A stretch of 64,000 nt of DNA from positions 211,459 through 275,458 of the forward strand of contig JAKLLA010000003.1 of NCBI GenBank assembly GCA_023150375.1, written 5' to 3'. Under the pieces are notes generated by a model that saw only the letters and a program-made list of their open reading frames with translations, was not told where the DNA came from and did not search any database. A program made the position numbers and the translations under genes. Positions 50,218 to 58,517 of this stretch are shown here, piece after piece. This DNA is from Burkholderiaceae bacterium (GTDB lineage: Bacteria > Pseudomonadota > Gammaproteobacteria > Burkholderiales > Burkholderiaceae_C). Every line of letters begins with the position of its first letter. Positions within the stretch are counted from its first letter, which is position 1.

Positions 50218-50562
50218 ATGGCACTCGACTCCCTGCACTGGGCCTGGCAGGCCCTGATCGCCGCGCTGCTGGTGCTCGGCGGTGTCTTCACCCTCGTCGG
50301 CGCCGTCGGCATGCTGCGCTTTCCGGACTTCTTCATGCGTCTGCATGCCCCCACCAAGGCCACGACGCTGGGCGTCGGCGGGGCCCTGCTGGCCAGCATG
50401 GCCTACCGCTGGGCCAGCGGGGGGCTGGGGCTGCAGGAGCTGCTGATCACCCTGTTTCTCTTCGTCACCGCGCCGGTGTCGGCCAACCTGCTGGCCAAGG
50501 CGGCGCTGCACCTGCGCCTGCCCTCGCGCGCCTCCTTGCCGCCCGGGCATCCGCGGCCCTGA
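50218..50562 (+). CDS. mrpG: Mrp antiporter subunit G
   Basis: The 114-residue protein has three hydrophobic helices and the MrpG signature GMLRFPDFFMRLHAPTKATTLG. AGGAG lies upstream of the ATG at 50218. It is the last gene of the operon; a hairpin follows 17 bases later. Confidence 0.93.
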   Translation: MALDSLHWAWQALIAALLVLGGVFTLVGAVGMLRFPDFFMRLHAPTKATTLGVGGALLASMAYRWASGGLGLQELLITLFLFVTAPVSANLLAKAALHLRLPSRASLPPGHPRP

Positions 50563-50579
50563 ACGCCGCCGCGTGGCCT

Positions 50580-50602
50580 GGGGCCCACGCCGAAAGGGCC
50601 CC
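50580..50602 (+). terminator. Hairpin at the end of the Mrp operon
   Basis: GGGGCCC (50580-50586) and GGGCCCC (50596-50602) form a perfect 7-bp stem with a 9-base loop. No T-run follows. It separates mrpG from the phosphate transporter gene. Confidence 0.45.
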
Positions 50603-50635
50603 GGACGCACGAACCGACACGCGCGGCGGCGACAG

Positions 50636-50653
50636 GCGTCACACATTCGTCAC
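50636..50653 (+). promoter_or_regulatory. PhoB-box-like direct repeat upstream of pit
   Basis: GCGTCAC-ACAT-TCGTCAC consists of two 7-base units with an 11-base period, the spacing of a Pho box (CTGTCAT repeats), though the units are only partial matches. It lies 74 bases before the transporter start. Confidence 0.3.
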
Positions 50654-50727
50654 AATCCGGACGCGCCGGGCCGCCGCATCGGAGCCGCGGCCGGCGCAGC
50701 CTGCCCGATCCGGGGGACGGAGAGCGT

Positions 50728-52299
50728 GTGGAACTGTCGAACCTTGCACAAATAGAGAAGGCCGCCCGGCGCGGCCGCAATGATTCCCTGCGGCTGGGCG
50801 TGGGGCTGATGTTCGTCGTGGGCATCATGCTCTACACCGGCCTGACCCAGAGCCTGACCGGCCCGAACGGGGTGATGCTGGTGGCCGCCGCGATGATCGG
50901 CGGCTACATGGCGATGAACATCGGCGCCAACGACGTGGCCAACAACGTCGGCCCGGCGGTGGGCTCGCGCGCCATTTCGATGGCCGGTGCAGTGGCCATG
51001 GCCGCGGTGTTCGAGGCCGCCGGCGCCCTGATCGCCGGGGGCGACGTCGTCTCGACCATCCAGAAAGGCATCATCCGGGCCGACCTGGTCGCCGATCCCC
51101 AGCGCTTTATCTGGCTGATGACCGCCGCCCTGCTGGCCGCCGCACTCTGGCTCAACCTCGCCACCGCGCTGGGCGCACCGGTGTCCACCACCCATTCCAT
51201 CGTCGGGGCGGTGCTCGGCGCCGGTCTGGCCGCCGGGGGGGCCGAGGTGGCCAACTGGAGCCAGCTCGGTGAGATCGCCGCCAGCTGGGTGGTTTCGCCG
51301 GTGCTGGGCGGGCTGGTGGCGGCGGGCTTCCTCTACTGGATCAAGCGCAGCATCACCTGGCAGGCCGACATGGCCGACGCGGCGCGCCGCCAGGTGCCGC
51401 GGATGATCGGGCTGATGGTCTTCGCCTTCTCGACCTACCTGGTGCTCAAGGGGCTGAACCGCATCTGGAAGGTCGGGTTCGCGCCGGCCGTCGGTCTCGG
51501 CCTGGCCTGCGGCCTGCTCGGCTGGTGGCTGGCCGTGGCCTGGGTGAAGCGCCGCGGCGCCTTCCTCACCCACCACAAGTCCAGCGTCAACGAGCTCTTC
51601 ACGCTGCCGCTGATCTTCTCGGCCGCGCTGCTGAGCTTCGCGCACGGTGCCAACGATGTGGCCAACGCCGTCGGCCCGCTGGCGGCGGTGGCCGAGGCGG
51701 TGCGCAGCGGCGGCGTGGGCGACAAGGCGGCCATTCCCGGCTGGGTGATGGTGGTCGGTGCGGTGGGCATCTCGCTGGGCCTGCTGCTCTATGGCCCCAA
51801 GCTGATCCGCAAGGTGGGCAGCGAGATCACCGAGCTCGACCAGATGCGCGCCTTCTGCATCGCCATGTCGGCCGCGGTGACCGTGATCGTCGCCTCGCAG
51901 CTCGGCCTGCCGGTCAGCAGCACCCACATCGCCGTGGGCGGCGTCTTCGGCGTGGGCTTCCTGCGCGAATACCTCAAGCGCCGCCAGGCCGGCGTGCTCG
52001 AGATCATCCGCCTGCACCACATGGGCGAGGACAAGGCGGTGGTCGAGGCCTTCCTCACCCGCTTCCAGCAGGCCGGGCTGCCGGAGAAGCGCGCCATGCT
52101 CGAGGAGCTGCGCGCCCAGACCTCCGCCGCCCCGCTCGACCGCCAGGAGCGCAAGCAGCTCAAGAAGGTCTACCGGCAGGAGCTGGTCAAGCGCAGCGAG
52201 GTCACCAAGATCGTCGCGGCCTGGATCGTCACCGTGCCCGCCACGATGCTGCTGGCGGCCTTGCTGTACTACATGATCTTCGGCATGGTGCACGCCTGA
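50728..52299 (+). CDS. pit: Inorganic phosphate transporter, PiT family
   Basis: The 523-residue membrane protein is a PiT symporter. The two family signature repeats GANDVANNVGPAVGSRA (~residue 66) and GANDVANAVGPLAAV (~306) are present, with paired STTHSIVGAVLG and SSTHIAVGGVFGVG motifs on the matching helices. About ten hydrophobic segments surround a cytoplasmic loop, and the C-terminus holds a charged helical domain before the last membrane segment (IVTVPATMLLAALLYYMIF). It takes up phosphate with H+ or Na+. The GTG start at 50728 is the best fit; an internal ATG at ~50809 would remove the charged N-terminus. It is monocistronic. Confidence 0.93.
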   Translation: MELSNLAQIEKAARRGRNDSLRLGVGLMFVVGIMLYTGLTQSLTGPNGVMLVAAAMIGGYMAMNIGANDVANNVGPAVGSRAISMAGAVAMAAVFEAAGALIAGGDVVSTIQKGIIRADLVADPQRFIWLMTAALLAAALWLNLATALGAPVSTTHSIVGAVLGAGLAAGGAEVANWSQLGEIAASWVVSPVLGGLVAAGFLYWIKRSITWQADMADAARRQVPRMIGLMVFAFSTYLVLKGLNRIWKVGFAPAVGLGLACGLLGWWLAVAWVKRRGAFLTHHKSSVNELFTLPLIFSAALLSFAHGANDVANAVGPLAAVAEAVRSGGVGDKAAIPGWVMVVGAVGISLGLLLYGPKLIRKVGSEITELDQMRAFCIAMSAAVTVIVASQLGLPVSSTHIAVGGVFGVGFLREYLKRRQAGVLEIIRLHHMGEDKAVVEAFLTRFQQAGLPEKRAMLEELRAQTSAAPLDRQERKQLKKVYRQELVKRSEVTKIVAAWIVTVPATMLLAALLYYMIFGMVHA

Positions 52300-52314
52300 C
52301 GGTGCGCTGGCCGC

Positions 52315-52818
52315 TCACCGCGTACCGGCCACCGTGTACCGGCCGGAGGCCGCCGCGCAGCCGCCGGGCGTGGAGGCGATGCGGGTCCAGGTGAGTGTGC
52401 CGGTCAGGGCCGTGGCGTCCTGGCCGGCGGGGCCATCGAAGCGGCCCGCCAATCCGCTGCGGTAGAGGCAGTCTGCCGTCGGATGTGCCCAGTTCAGCCA
52501 GAAGTCGTCGCCGGAAATGCCGCCGTCGGCGGCCCGATCCAGCCAGGGCCCCGCCGGAACCGGCGCAGTCGCCTCGGCTGCGAGGTCGCAGCCCGACTGC
52601 CGCAGCGTCCACTGCTGCGTCACCTGTCCACCGTCCTGCGCCTGGCTCACCACCGTCCACGCGCCTGCGACCGGGCGGCAGCGCGGTCCGTCCGTCCTGT
52701 CCGCACCCTCGCCGCCGCATCCCGCCAGCAGGGCCAGGACGAGCCGCATCGGCCATCGGCGAACGACGCGCAGGCGCCGGAGGGCAGGGCCGGTCACGGG
52801 TTCCATCAGGACCTTCAT
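52315..52818 (-). CDS. Putative small lipoprotein of unknown function
   Basis: The 167-residue product contains MRLVLALLAGCGGEG (from residue 24), a compact lipobox, so the true start may be 52749 with a short signal; no ribosome site decides it. The mature part holds paired cysteines (RCRPVAG, SGCDLAAE, ADCLYRSG, GGCAAASG) that could form disulfides, and a beta-rich pattern such as GAWTVVSQAQDGGQVTQQWT and ALTGTLTWTRI, resembling small single-domain lipoproteins. I do not recognise the family. It converges with pit. Confidence 0.5.
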   Translation of the reverse strand: MKVLMEPVTGPALRRLRVVRRWPMRLVLALLAGCGGEGADRTDGPRCRPVAGAWTVVSQAQDGGQVTQQWTLRQSGCDLAAEATAPVPAGPWLDRAADGGISGDDFWLNWAHPTADCLYRSGLAGRFDGPAGQDATALTGTLTWTRIASTPGGCAAASGRYTVAGTR

Positions 52819-52973
52819 GGCTGCAGTCTGCGCCGCCTCGTCTGCGGGCGGGTTGAGCCGCCTCAGACCGCCACGGGCACCGTGCGGCCCGCGCGGGCTG
52901 CGGCCGCGGGGCGGTCAGGCCGCGCATGCGGTAGAACACCGGTCCACCTGCCGAATCACGACCCGTCTCGACC

Positions 52974-53525
52974 ATGAATCCGACTTCCCTGCGCATCGCC
53001 GATGGCGATGTCACCCTGCGCCCCGCCCAGACGGCCGATGCCGAGGCGATCGTCGGCCTGATCGGCGAGCTGGCCGAGTTCGAGGCGCTGAGCCACCTGC
53101 TGGCCGTCACCCCGCAGGCCCTGCGGCAGCACCTGTTCGGTCCGCAGCCGGCGGCACAGGCCCTGGTGGCCGAGCTGCTGCCCGCAGCGGGTGGCCCGTC
53201 GCAGGTGGTCGCCTTCGCCCTGTGGTTCACCAACTTCTCCACCTTCCTGGGCCGGCCCGGCCTGTACCTGGAAGACCTCTACGTGCGCCCCGCCCACCGT
53301 GGCCAGGGGCTCGGCCGTCGGATGCTGCGGCAGCTCGCCCGGCTGGCGGTCGAGCGTGGCTGCGGCCGCTTCGAGTGGAGCGTGCTGGACTGGAACGCCG
53401 ATGCCATCCGTTTCTACGAGAGCATGGGCGCCCGCGTGATGCCGGACTGGCGCATCTGCCGGCTCGCCGGGGAGGCCCTGATCGCCTGCGCCGAGCCTGA
53501 AGCCCCGGCGCCGGCGGCGACCTGA
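52974..53525 (+). CDS. GNAT acetyltransferase, diamine N-acetyltransferase (SSAT)-like
   Basis: The 183-residue protein shows the SSAT pattern: N-terminal VTLRPAQTADAEAIVGLIGELAEFE, then FTNFSTFLGRPGLYLEDLYVRPAHRGQGLG with the acetyl-CoA loop RGQGLG, and FEWSVLDWNADAIRFYESMGA, the conserved WNxxAxxFYxxxGA of spermidine/spermine N1-acetyltransferases. Diamine or thialysine acetylation is the likely activity. The C-terminal tail is Ala/Pro-rich. It is monocistronic; the ATG is set by conservation. Confidence 0.88.
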   Translation: MNPTSLRIADGDVTLRPAQTADAEAIVGLIGELAEFEALSHLLAVTPQALRQHLFGPQPAAQALVAELLPAAGGPSQVVAFALWFTNFSTFLGRPGLYLEDLYVRPAHRGQGLGRRMLRQLARLAVERGCGRFEWSVLDWNADAIRFYESMGARVMPDWRICRLAGEALIACAEPEAPAPAAT

Positions 53526-53640
53526 AGCGGGTTGAACCCTGGTCAAACTTCCTGCCGGTCGACCGGTGCGGGCGGGGCAAGGGCGTCGTCCAATGGCCTC
53601 AGGGTGGCGCTGCCATCCATGCATTCGAAGGAGGTCGACC

Positions 53641-54096
53641 ATGAAGAACGCCCTGCTGGCCCTGTGCGGTGCCCTGCTGCTGAGCACGGCAGCGGTCTGC
53701 GCCCCACTCGACGAAGGCCGCCTGTCCACCTGGGCGCAGGCCACCGCGCTGCCCGGGTACCGCTTCGGGGGCGTGGATCAGCCCGATCCGGGCGTGCTGA
53801 TGGCCGTCTGGGTCAACGGCCGCGAGGAAATGGTGGGCCTGCAGCTGCGTCCTTTGGCCGAATTCGAGCAGCAGGCCCGCCAGGTGGTGAACCGCCGCAA
53901 GCCGCAGGCCTTCACCTACCGGGGTATGCCGGCGCTGTACAGCGATGCCCTGGCCCCGTCCGGTTCCGTGTCGGTGCGCCATGAGGGACTGGGCCGCACG
54001 CTGGTGATCATGAACATGGGCCAGCCCAAGGCCTTCACGCAGGCCGAGCTGGTCAGGTGCCTGGACGCGATGGACCTGGGCCGTCTGGGGAAGTAG
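53641..54096 (+). CDS. Small exported protein of unknown function
   Basis: The 151-residue precursor starts at 53641 with the strong AAGGAGGTCGACC leader. The signal MKNALLALCGALLLSTAAV ends near VCA. The mature domain has no clear family match; it is soluble, with a C-terminal helix (AFTQAELVRCLDAMDLGRLGK) and a basic stretch NRRKPQAFTY. It probably acts in the periplasm. It lies upstream of the mobA-like gene on the same strand but is separated by a clear promoter. Confidence 0.65.
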   Translation: MKNALLALCGALLLSTAAVCAPLDEGRLSTWAQATALPGYRFGGVDQPDPGVLMAVWVNGREEMVGLQLRPLAEFEQQARQVVNRRKPQAFTYRGMPALYSDALAPSGSVSVRHEGLGRTLVIMNMGQPKAFTQAELVRCLDAMDLGRLGK

Positions 54097-54197
54097 ACGC
54101 CAGGACCCTGCCCGGGGGCATGCGGCCCGCTGCCGGCCGCTGCCGTCCGGCGGATCGATGGCGGTCTTGCCAGATTGCAATCAGCATGCGCATTGTG

Positions 54198-54226
54198 TTG
54201 ACTCAAATCATCAGCATAGATATTAT
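54198..54226 (+). promoter_or_regulatory. Strong sigma-70-type promoter of the monooxygenase gene
   Basis: TTGACT (54198-54203) and TATTAT (54221-54226) are spaced by exactly 17 bases and match the consensus at 5/6 and 5/6. The surrounding 54170-54230 is AT-rich and holds ATTGCAAT (54174-54181) as a possible operator. Confidence 0.7.
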
Positions 54227-54279
54227 TTTGACGAGCGCCGGCAGAGGGTGAATGGCGCAGCTCAACCAGGAGACAGGTG

Positions 54280-56190
54280 ATGCAGTTCTACAAGAATGGC
54301 TTTCGCGGCGGCAACCCGGACGTGAAGGAAGCGGCGCCCAACCGGCGCAACCGCGGCGTCAACGAGCCGCTGCCCGAGAAGGTGGATGTGCTGATCTCCG
54401 GCACCGGCCCGGCCGGCCTGTGCCTGGCTGCGCAGCTGGCGCAGTTCCCGGAGATCGAGACGATGATCGTCGAGCGCATGCCCACCAACATCATCAAGGG
54501 CAAGGCCGACGGCATCAACACGCGCACGATGGAGATGTTCCAGGCCTTCGGCTTTGCCGACAAGGTCAAGCGCGAGACCTACTGGGTCAACCAGACCGCC
54601 TTCTGGATGCCCGATCCTGCCAACCCCGAGCACATCAAGCGGGTCGGCCGGGTACAGGACGTGGCCGACGACAGCTCGGAGATGCCGCACATCCTGATCA
54701 ACCAGGCCCGGCTGCACGAGCTCTTCCTCGAGGTGATGAAGAACTCGCCCTCGCGCCTCGAGCCCGACTACGGCTGGGAGGTCGTGGGCCTGACCATCGA
54801 CCCCGACGCCACCGAGTACCCGGTGACCGTGACCCTCAAGGACGCCAGCGGCATCAACTGGTGGGCCACCCGCACGGTGCGCGCCAACTATGTGGTCGGC
54901 TGCGACGGCGCCCACTCGGCGGTGCGCAAGGCCATCGGCGGCGTGCTGCACGGCGACGCGGCCAACCAGGCCTGGGGCGTGATGGACATCCTGGCCAACA
55001 CCGATTTCCCCGACGTGCGCCAGAAGTGCCTGATCTCGTCGGCGAAGGAGGGCAACGTGCTGCTGCTGCCGCGCGAAGGCGGCTACGTGTTCCGCATGTA
55101 CGTGGAGCTCGACAAGCTGCAGGACGGCGAGAAGGCGGCCAGCCGCAAGTTCACCCAGGACGACATGATCGCGGCGGCCAACCGCATCATCAAACCCTAC
55201 TCGATCGACGTGAAGGAGATCGTCTGGTGGTCGATCTATGACATCGGCCACAGCATCACCGACAAGTTCGACGACGTCGGTCCGGACGGCGACCGCGACC
55301 CGCGCGTCTTCACCGCCGGGGACGCCTGCCACACCCACTCGCCCAAGGCCGGCCAGGGCATGAACGTGTCGATGCAGGACACCTTCAACCTCGGCTGGAA
55401 GCTGGTGCACGTGCTGCAGGGCCGCGCCGACGCCAGCCTGCTGCGCAGCTACTCCAAGGAGCGCCTGACCGAGGCCAAGCGCCTGGTCGAGACCGACCAT
55501 GAGTGGGCCCGCATCATGTCCGCGCCCACCACCCAGGCCGAGCGCGAGGGCCGGGAAGAGCCGCGCATCATCCGCCAGTTCAAGGCCAACCTGGAGTTCA
55601 CCGGCGGCACCGCGGTCAAGTACGACGCCTCGAAGCTCTTCGCCGCCTCGGCACACCAGGCGCTGGCCAAGGGTGAGGAGATCGGCCGCCGCTTCCATTC
55701 GGCGCCGGTGGTGCGGCTGTCCGACGCCAAGCAGATGCAGCTCGGTCATGTCGCCGAGGCCGACGCGCGCTGGCGCCTCTACGCCTTCGCCGGCCGCGCC
55801 GACAGCTCGGCACCGGGCTCGGCCATCCACCGGCTGGCCGACTGGCTGGAGACGAACCCTGCCTCTCCGGTGGTCAGGCACACCCGCCCCGGCGAGGACG
55901 TGGATGCGGTGATCGACTTCCGCGCCGTGTTCCAGCAGACCTTCGACCAGCTCGCCTACGAGCAGATGCCCTCGCTGCTCAAGCCCAAGACCGGCAAGCT
56001 CGGCCTGCAGGACCACGAGAAGGTCTTCTGCGTCGACCACAAGGGCCTGGGCGACATCTTCGACATGCGCGGCATCGACCGCGAGCGCGGCTGCATGATC
56101 GTCGTCCGCCCGGACCAGTACGTCGCGCATGTGCTGCCGCTGGACGCGTACGAGGAACTGTCGGCCTTCTTTGCCGGCATCCTGCGGTGA
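54280..56190 (+). CDS. mobA: FAD-dependent aromatic hydroxylase, 3-hydroxybenzoate 4-monooxygenase (MobA) type
   Basis: The 636-residue flavoprotein begins MQFYKNGFRGGNPDVKEAA, closely resembling the N-terminus and length of MobA from Comamonas. FAD motifs: GTGPAGLCLAAQLAQFPEI (GxGxxG), CDGAHSAVRKAIG (DG) and TAGDACHTHSPKAGQGMNV (GD). The ~200-residue C-terminal domain is the phenol-hydroxylase-type thioredoxin-like dimerisation region. It should hydroxylate a phenolic acid (3-hydroxybenzoate to protocatechuate) with NADPH and O2; phenol 2-monooxygenase activity cannot be excluded. AGGAG lies 7 bases before the ATG. No MarR regulator or ring-cleavage gene is adjacent; it is a lone gene ending in an intrinsic terminator. 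Confidence 0.75.
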   Translation: MQFYKNGFRGGNPDVKEAAPNRRNRGVNEPLPEKVDVLISGTGPAGLCLAAQLAQFPEIETMIVERMPTNIIKGKADGINTRTMEMFQAFGFADKVKRETYWVNQTAFWMPDPANPEHIKRVGRVQDVADDSSEMPHILINQARLHELFLEVMKNSPSRLEPDYGWEVVGLTIDPDATEYPVTVTLKDASGINWWATRTVRANYVVGCDGAHSAVRKAIGGVLHGDAANQAWGVMDILANTDFPDVRQKCLISSAKEGNVLLLPREGGYVFRMYVELDKLQDGEKAASRKFTQDDMIAAANRIIKPYSIDVKEIVWWSIYDIGHSITDKFDDVGPDGDRDPRVFTAGDACHTHSPKAGQGMNVSMQDTFNLGWKLVHVLQGRADASLLRSYSKERLTEAKRLVETDHEWARIMSAPTTQAEREGREEPRIIRQFKANLEFTGGTAVKYDASKLFAASAHQALAKGEEIGRRFHSAPVVRLSDAKQMQLGHVAEADARWRLYAFAGRADSSAPGSAIHRLADWLETNPASPVVRHTRPGEDVDAVIDFRAVFQQTFDQLAYEQMPSLLKPKTGKLGLQDHEKVFCVDHKGLGDIFDMRGIDRERGCMIVVRPDQYVAHVLPLDAYEELSAFFAGILR

Positions 56191-56248
56191 GTCGAGGCGA
56201 CCGGGGCGCAGACCACCGAGCAATCTCGGCGCCCCTTCACCCCGGCAC

Positions 56249-56277
56249 CGGCCGCGCCTCACCCGCGCGGCCGTTTT
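56249..56277 (+). terminator. Intrinsic terminator after the monooxygenase gene
   Basis: CGGCCGCGC (56249-56257) pairs exactly with GCGCGGCCG (56265-56273), loop of 7 bases, followed by TTTT CATTTC. This is the best Rho-independent terminator in the window. Confidence 0.85.
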
Positions 56278-56624
56278 CATTTCGATCGGCGCCGCCGGAT
56301 CACTGGCCGCGACCGCTGCCCGGCCACACCAGAGCGGCAGCCCGGACGACGGGAGTCAGTCCAGCCTACAGCCCCTCCCTGGAGTCACCCAGCCACAGCT
56401 CCACACGCCGACCAGCCTGAGAGCCCGCTGGCTGCGATCTTTTTCACATTCATCACCCGCGACAGGTCAAGTCGGCCCGTCACATGGCTCGCCGAACCGG
56501 CCGCGCCCGGGTATGGTGTAGGGAATTTTCAGAACAACGCATGGATGGGAGACTGGCGTGAACATCCTTCCCCAGGTCCAGACGCAGATCGCGACGAACC
56601 GCTGCCACACGAAGCGCGGCGTTG
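56278..56624. other. Gene-free stretch
   Basis: No coding sequence, RNA gene or clear promoter is visible. Base composition is lower in GC than the flanks. It leads into gene remnants and probably marks the start of an acquired or decaying region. Confidence 0.6.
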
Positions 56625-56880
56625 CGGAGAGATTGCGAAGTCAGTCTCACACTGACGAAGTTGCACGCCGCCAAGGGCCTGGAATCCACACCGCCGCCAT
56701 CCTCAGCCGGCAAGGCTGTCGGACCCGCGCAATACGGAGGATGAGGAATGGCGGTTGCTGTACGTGGCGATGACGCGGGCGACGCATCGGCTGGTGCTGG
56801 CGGGGTGTGGGGAGTCAGGGGCGGTGGAGATGGTGGCAGGGGTATTGGGGGCGGCGGTGCGCGCGGCTGCTGTGGCGTGA
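56625..56880 (+). pseudogene. Remnant of a UvrD/Rep-type helicase 3' end
   Basis: One frame reads SLTLTKLHAAKGLES (helicase motif V, consensus LTTLHAAKGLEF) near 56643-56690. After a frame change, a second frame reads DPRNTEDEEWRLLYVAMTR followed by ATHRLVLAG from about 56722 to the stop at 56880; VAMTRA is motif VI. The two motifs are joined out of frame and the intervening residues are missing or scrambled, so this is a broken 3' fragment. No other helicase motifs are found upstream. Confidence 0.75.
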
Positions 56881-56971
56881 AGGCCTACCCTTTAGAAACC
56901 TCCGGAGAGGTTCGATCAACCACGAAATCTTCTTCCGGCCTATTCAAGAAAATTCTCTTGTTTTCGTCATC

Positions 56972-57060
56972 GTGACCCATTCAGCAACAAGCGACTCCAG
57001 GGTCGCTGTCCTCGTTGACTGCGACAACACCGCCCCCGAGGTATCGGTACGCAGGCTGTG
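56972..57060 (+). pseudogene. N-terminal remnant of an NYN-domain gene
   Basis: A GTG at 56972 begins THSATSDSRVAVLVDCDNTAP, the start of an NYN (PIN-like nuclease) domain, where the VAVLVDCDN aspartates are catalytic. Homology ends after about 25 codons at VSVRRLC and the downstream sequence does not continue the domain. It is a truncated copy. Confidence 0.65.
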
Positions 57061-57557
57061 CATCTGCCGCGCTCGAGGTTTGGACAACGGACTTGAGCAA
57101 GCTAACACCTTCTCTACGGCAGCGCCAGACTGGGTGCTGCCACCCAGCCTCTTCGGTTGAGCGACGGCTCTGGCCGCAAGCGGTCTCACACGAGTCGGCA
57201 AACCGGATGACCGCCTCGCATTCGTGACCGGCCAGCCAAGGGTGTTTCGGACGCTGTCGCTGCCGAAGGACCGCTGTCACCAACGTCGAACTGGTACTCC
57301 CGACCCAAACCGGCCAGCCGGGTTGCTCCGAAGCTGCCGGACGGCGAGCCATCGCTTCTCTGAATCCGCGTCTACGAAGCGGCCGTTCGTGATCTCACAC
57401 ACCCGGCCAGGAGCGGACGCTGCAGTTCGGCGCCGATACCAGTCATTCGAAGCGCGTTGGTCAGCCTGCTCCCTTGGGGTGCACAGGGCGCAGTTCAGGA
57501 CCTCCATCCACGCTGACTCTTTGCATGCTCTCGGCCGGCTACACCGCAGCCGTTGAT
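57061..57557. other. Gene-free stretch with degenerate repeats
   Basis: No supported gene. CCGGCCAGCC-like blocks occur near 57228, 57310 and 57402 (intervals ~82 and ~92), and GCGGCCGTTCG/GCGGACGCTGCAGTTCG-like strings are interspersed. Open frames here look like translations of repeats rather than proteins. Confidence 0.5.
57221..57420. repeat. Degenerate CCGGCCAG-containing repeats
   Basis: Three imperfect copies share ttcgtga...CCGGCCAG at 57221-57237, CCGGCCAG at 57310-57319 and ttcgtga...CCCGGCCAG at 57386-57412. This is similar in style to dispersed intergenic repeats of Comamonadaceae. Copy boundaries are approximate. Confidence 0.4.
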
Positions 57558-58499
57558 TCAGGCCGGTACTCGCCTGGCCCTTGCGTCGCGCCTTGCCAGG
57601 CGCTCAAGCAGGTGATCAACTTCGCTGCGCGCAGTGGCCGTCAACGGCGCGCCGGGCTTGCGCAGGGCCGCGGAACTGAGCAGCCCGCGCAGCTGCAGGA
57701 TGTACTTGCGCACGGCCAGGCCGCAGCCAGGCTGTTGCTCGTAGCGCAGCAGCGGCAGGTGGACGTCGAAGTGGTCGTGCGCCGCTTCGCGTTCGCCGGC
57801 GGCCGACAGGCGCACTACATCCACCAGCATGTCGGGGAAGGCGTAGCCGGTGTTGGCGCCGTCGGCCCCGCGCTCCATCTCGTAGTCGAGGAACAGGCCG
57901 TTGTTGCCGCACAGGATGGCGACGTGGCGCATCGAGCCGTCGGCCTCGAATCCGCGCAGCGCGGTGATCTTCTCCAGCCCCGGCCAGTCCTCGTGCTTCA
58001 GCATCACGCAGCTGGGCAGCGCCCGCACGATGCGACGGATCACTCCTGGCGTCATTTGCACAGAAAACGTCAGTGGTTAGTCCTGCAGCACGAAGGGCAC
58101 ATCGGCGCCGATGGATTCCACCGCCTGCTGGTAGTAGCCGACGATCTGGTCGTCGGTGCGCAAGGAGTTCGGCGGTGCGATCATCACACCTGCCGCACCG
58201 CGATCCATCACCTCGCGCGTCAATGCCCGCATGGCCGCAAAACCCGGTGCCGACACACCCACCACCACCGGCAGATGGCCTGCGCGGCGGATCATCTGCG
58301 TGGCCACGGCCAGGCTCTCCTCGTGCTCCAGCTTGGGCGCCTCACCCAACTGGCCCAGCACCGTGATGCCGGTGGCGTCGCAGCCCAGGTAAAAGTCGGT
58401 CAGGCGATCGATCGAAGCGGTGTCGATTCGGCCGTCGTCAAAGAACGGCGTCGGCGCGATGGGGTAGACGCCGCGGGCGTCGGCGGTCAGTGCGGTCAT
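57558..58499 (-). pseudogene. DapA/KDG-aldolase family protein interrupted by one in-frame TAA
   Basis: One 314-codon frame encodes a complete dihydrodipicolinate synthase-family TIM barrel. Residues 1-140 include GVYPIAPTPFFDDGRIDTAS and TVLGQLGEAPKLEHEE. Codon 141 is TAA (58077-58079), in the context PFVLQD-stop-PLTFSVQMTP, where relatives have QDYP. The downstream part is intact and holds the Schiff-base lysine context CVMLKHEDWPGLEKI. The rest shows no frameshift. The family cleaves or forms 2-oxo acids with pyruvate. If the stop is real, the enzyme is lost; a sequencing error (TAC/TAT to TAA) or recent mutation is possible. AGGAG precedes the ATG at 58499. Confidence 0.85.
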
Positions 58500-58517
58500 G
58501 CGGTGGTGCTCCTGTGT

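Noticed and set aside
57224..57556. A 110-codon plus-strand frame in the repeat region
   Set aside because: The translation follows degenerate repeats and resembles spurious intergenic-repeat ORFs rather than a protein family.
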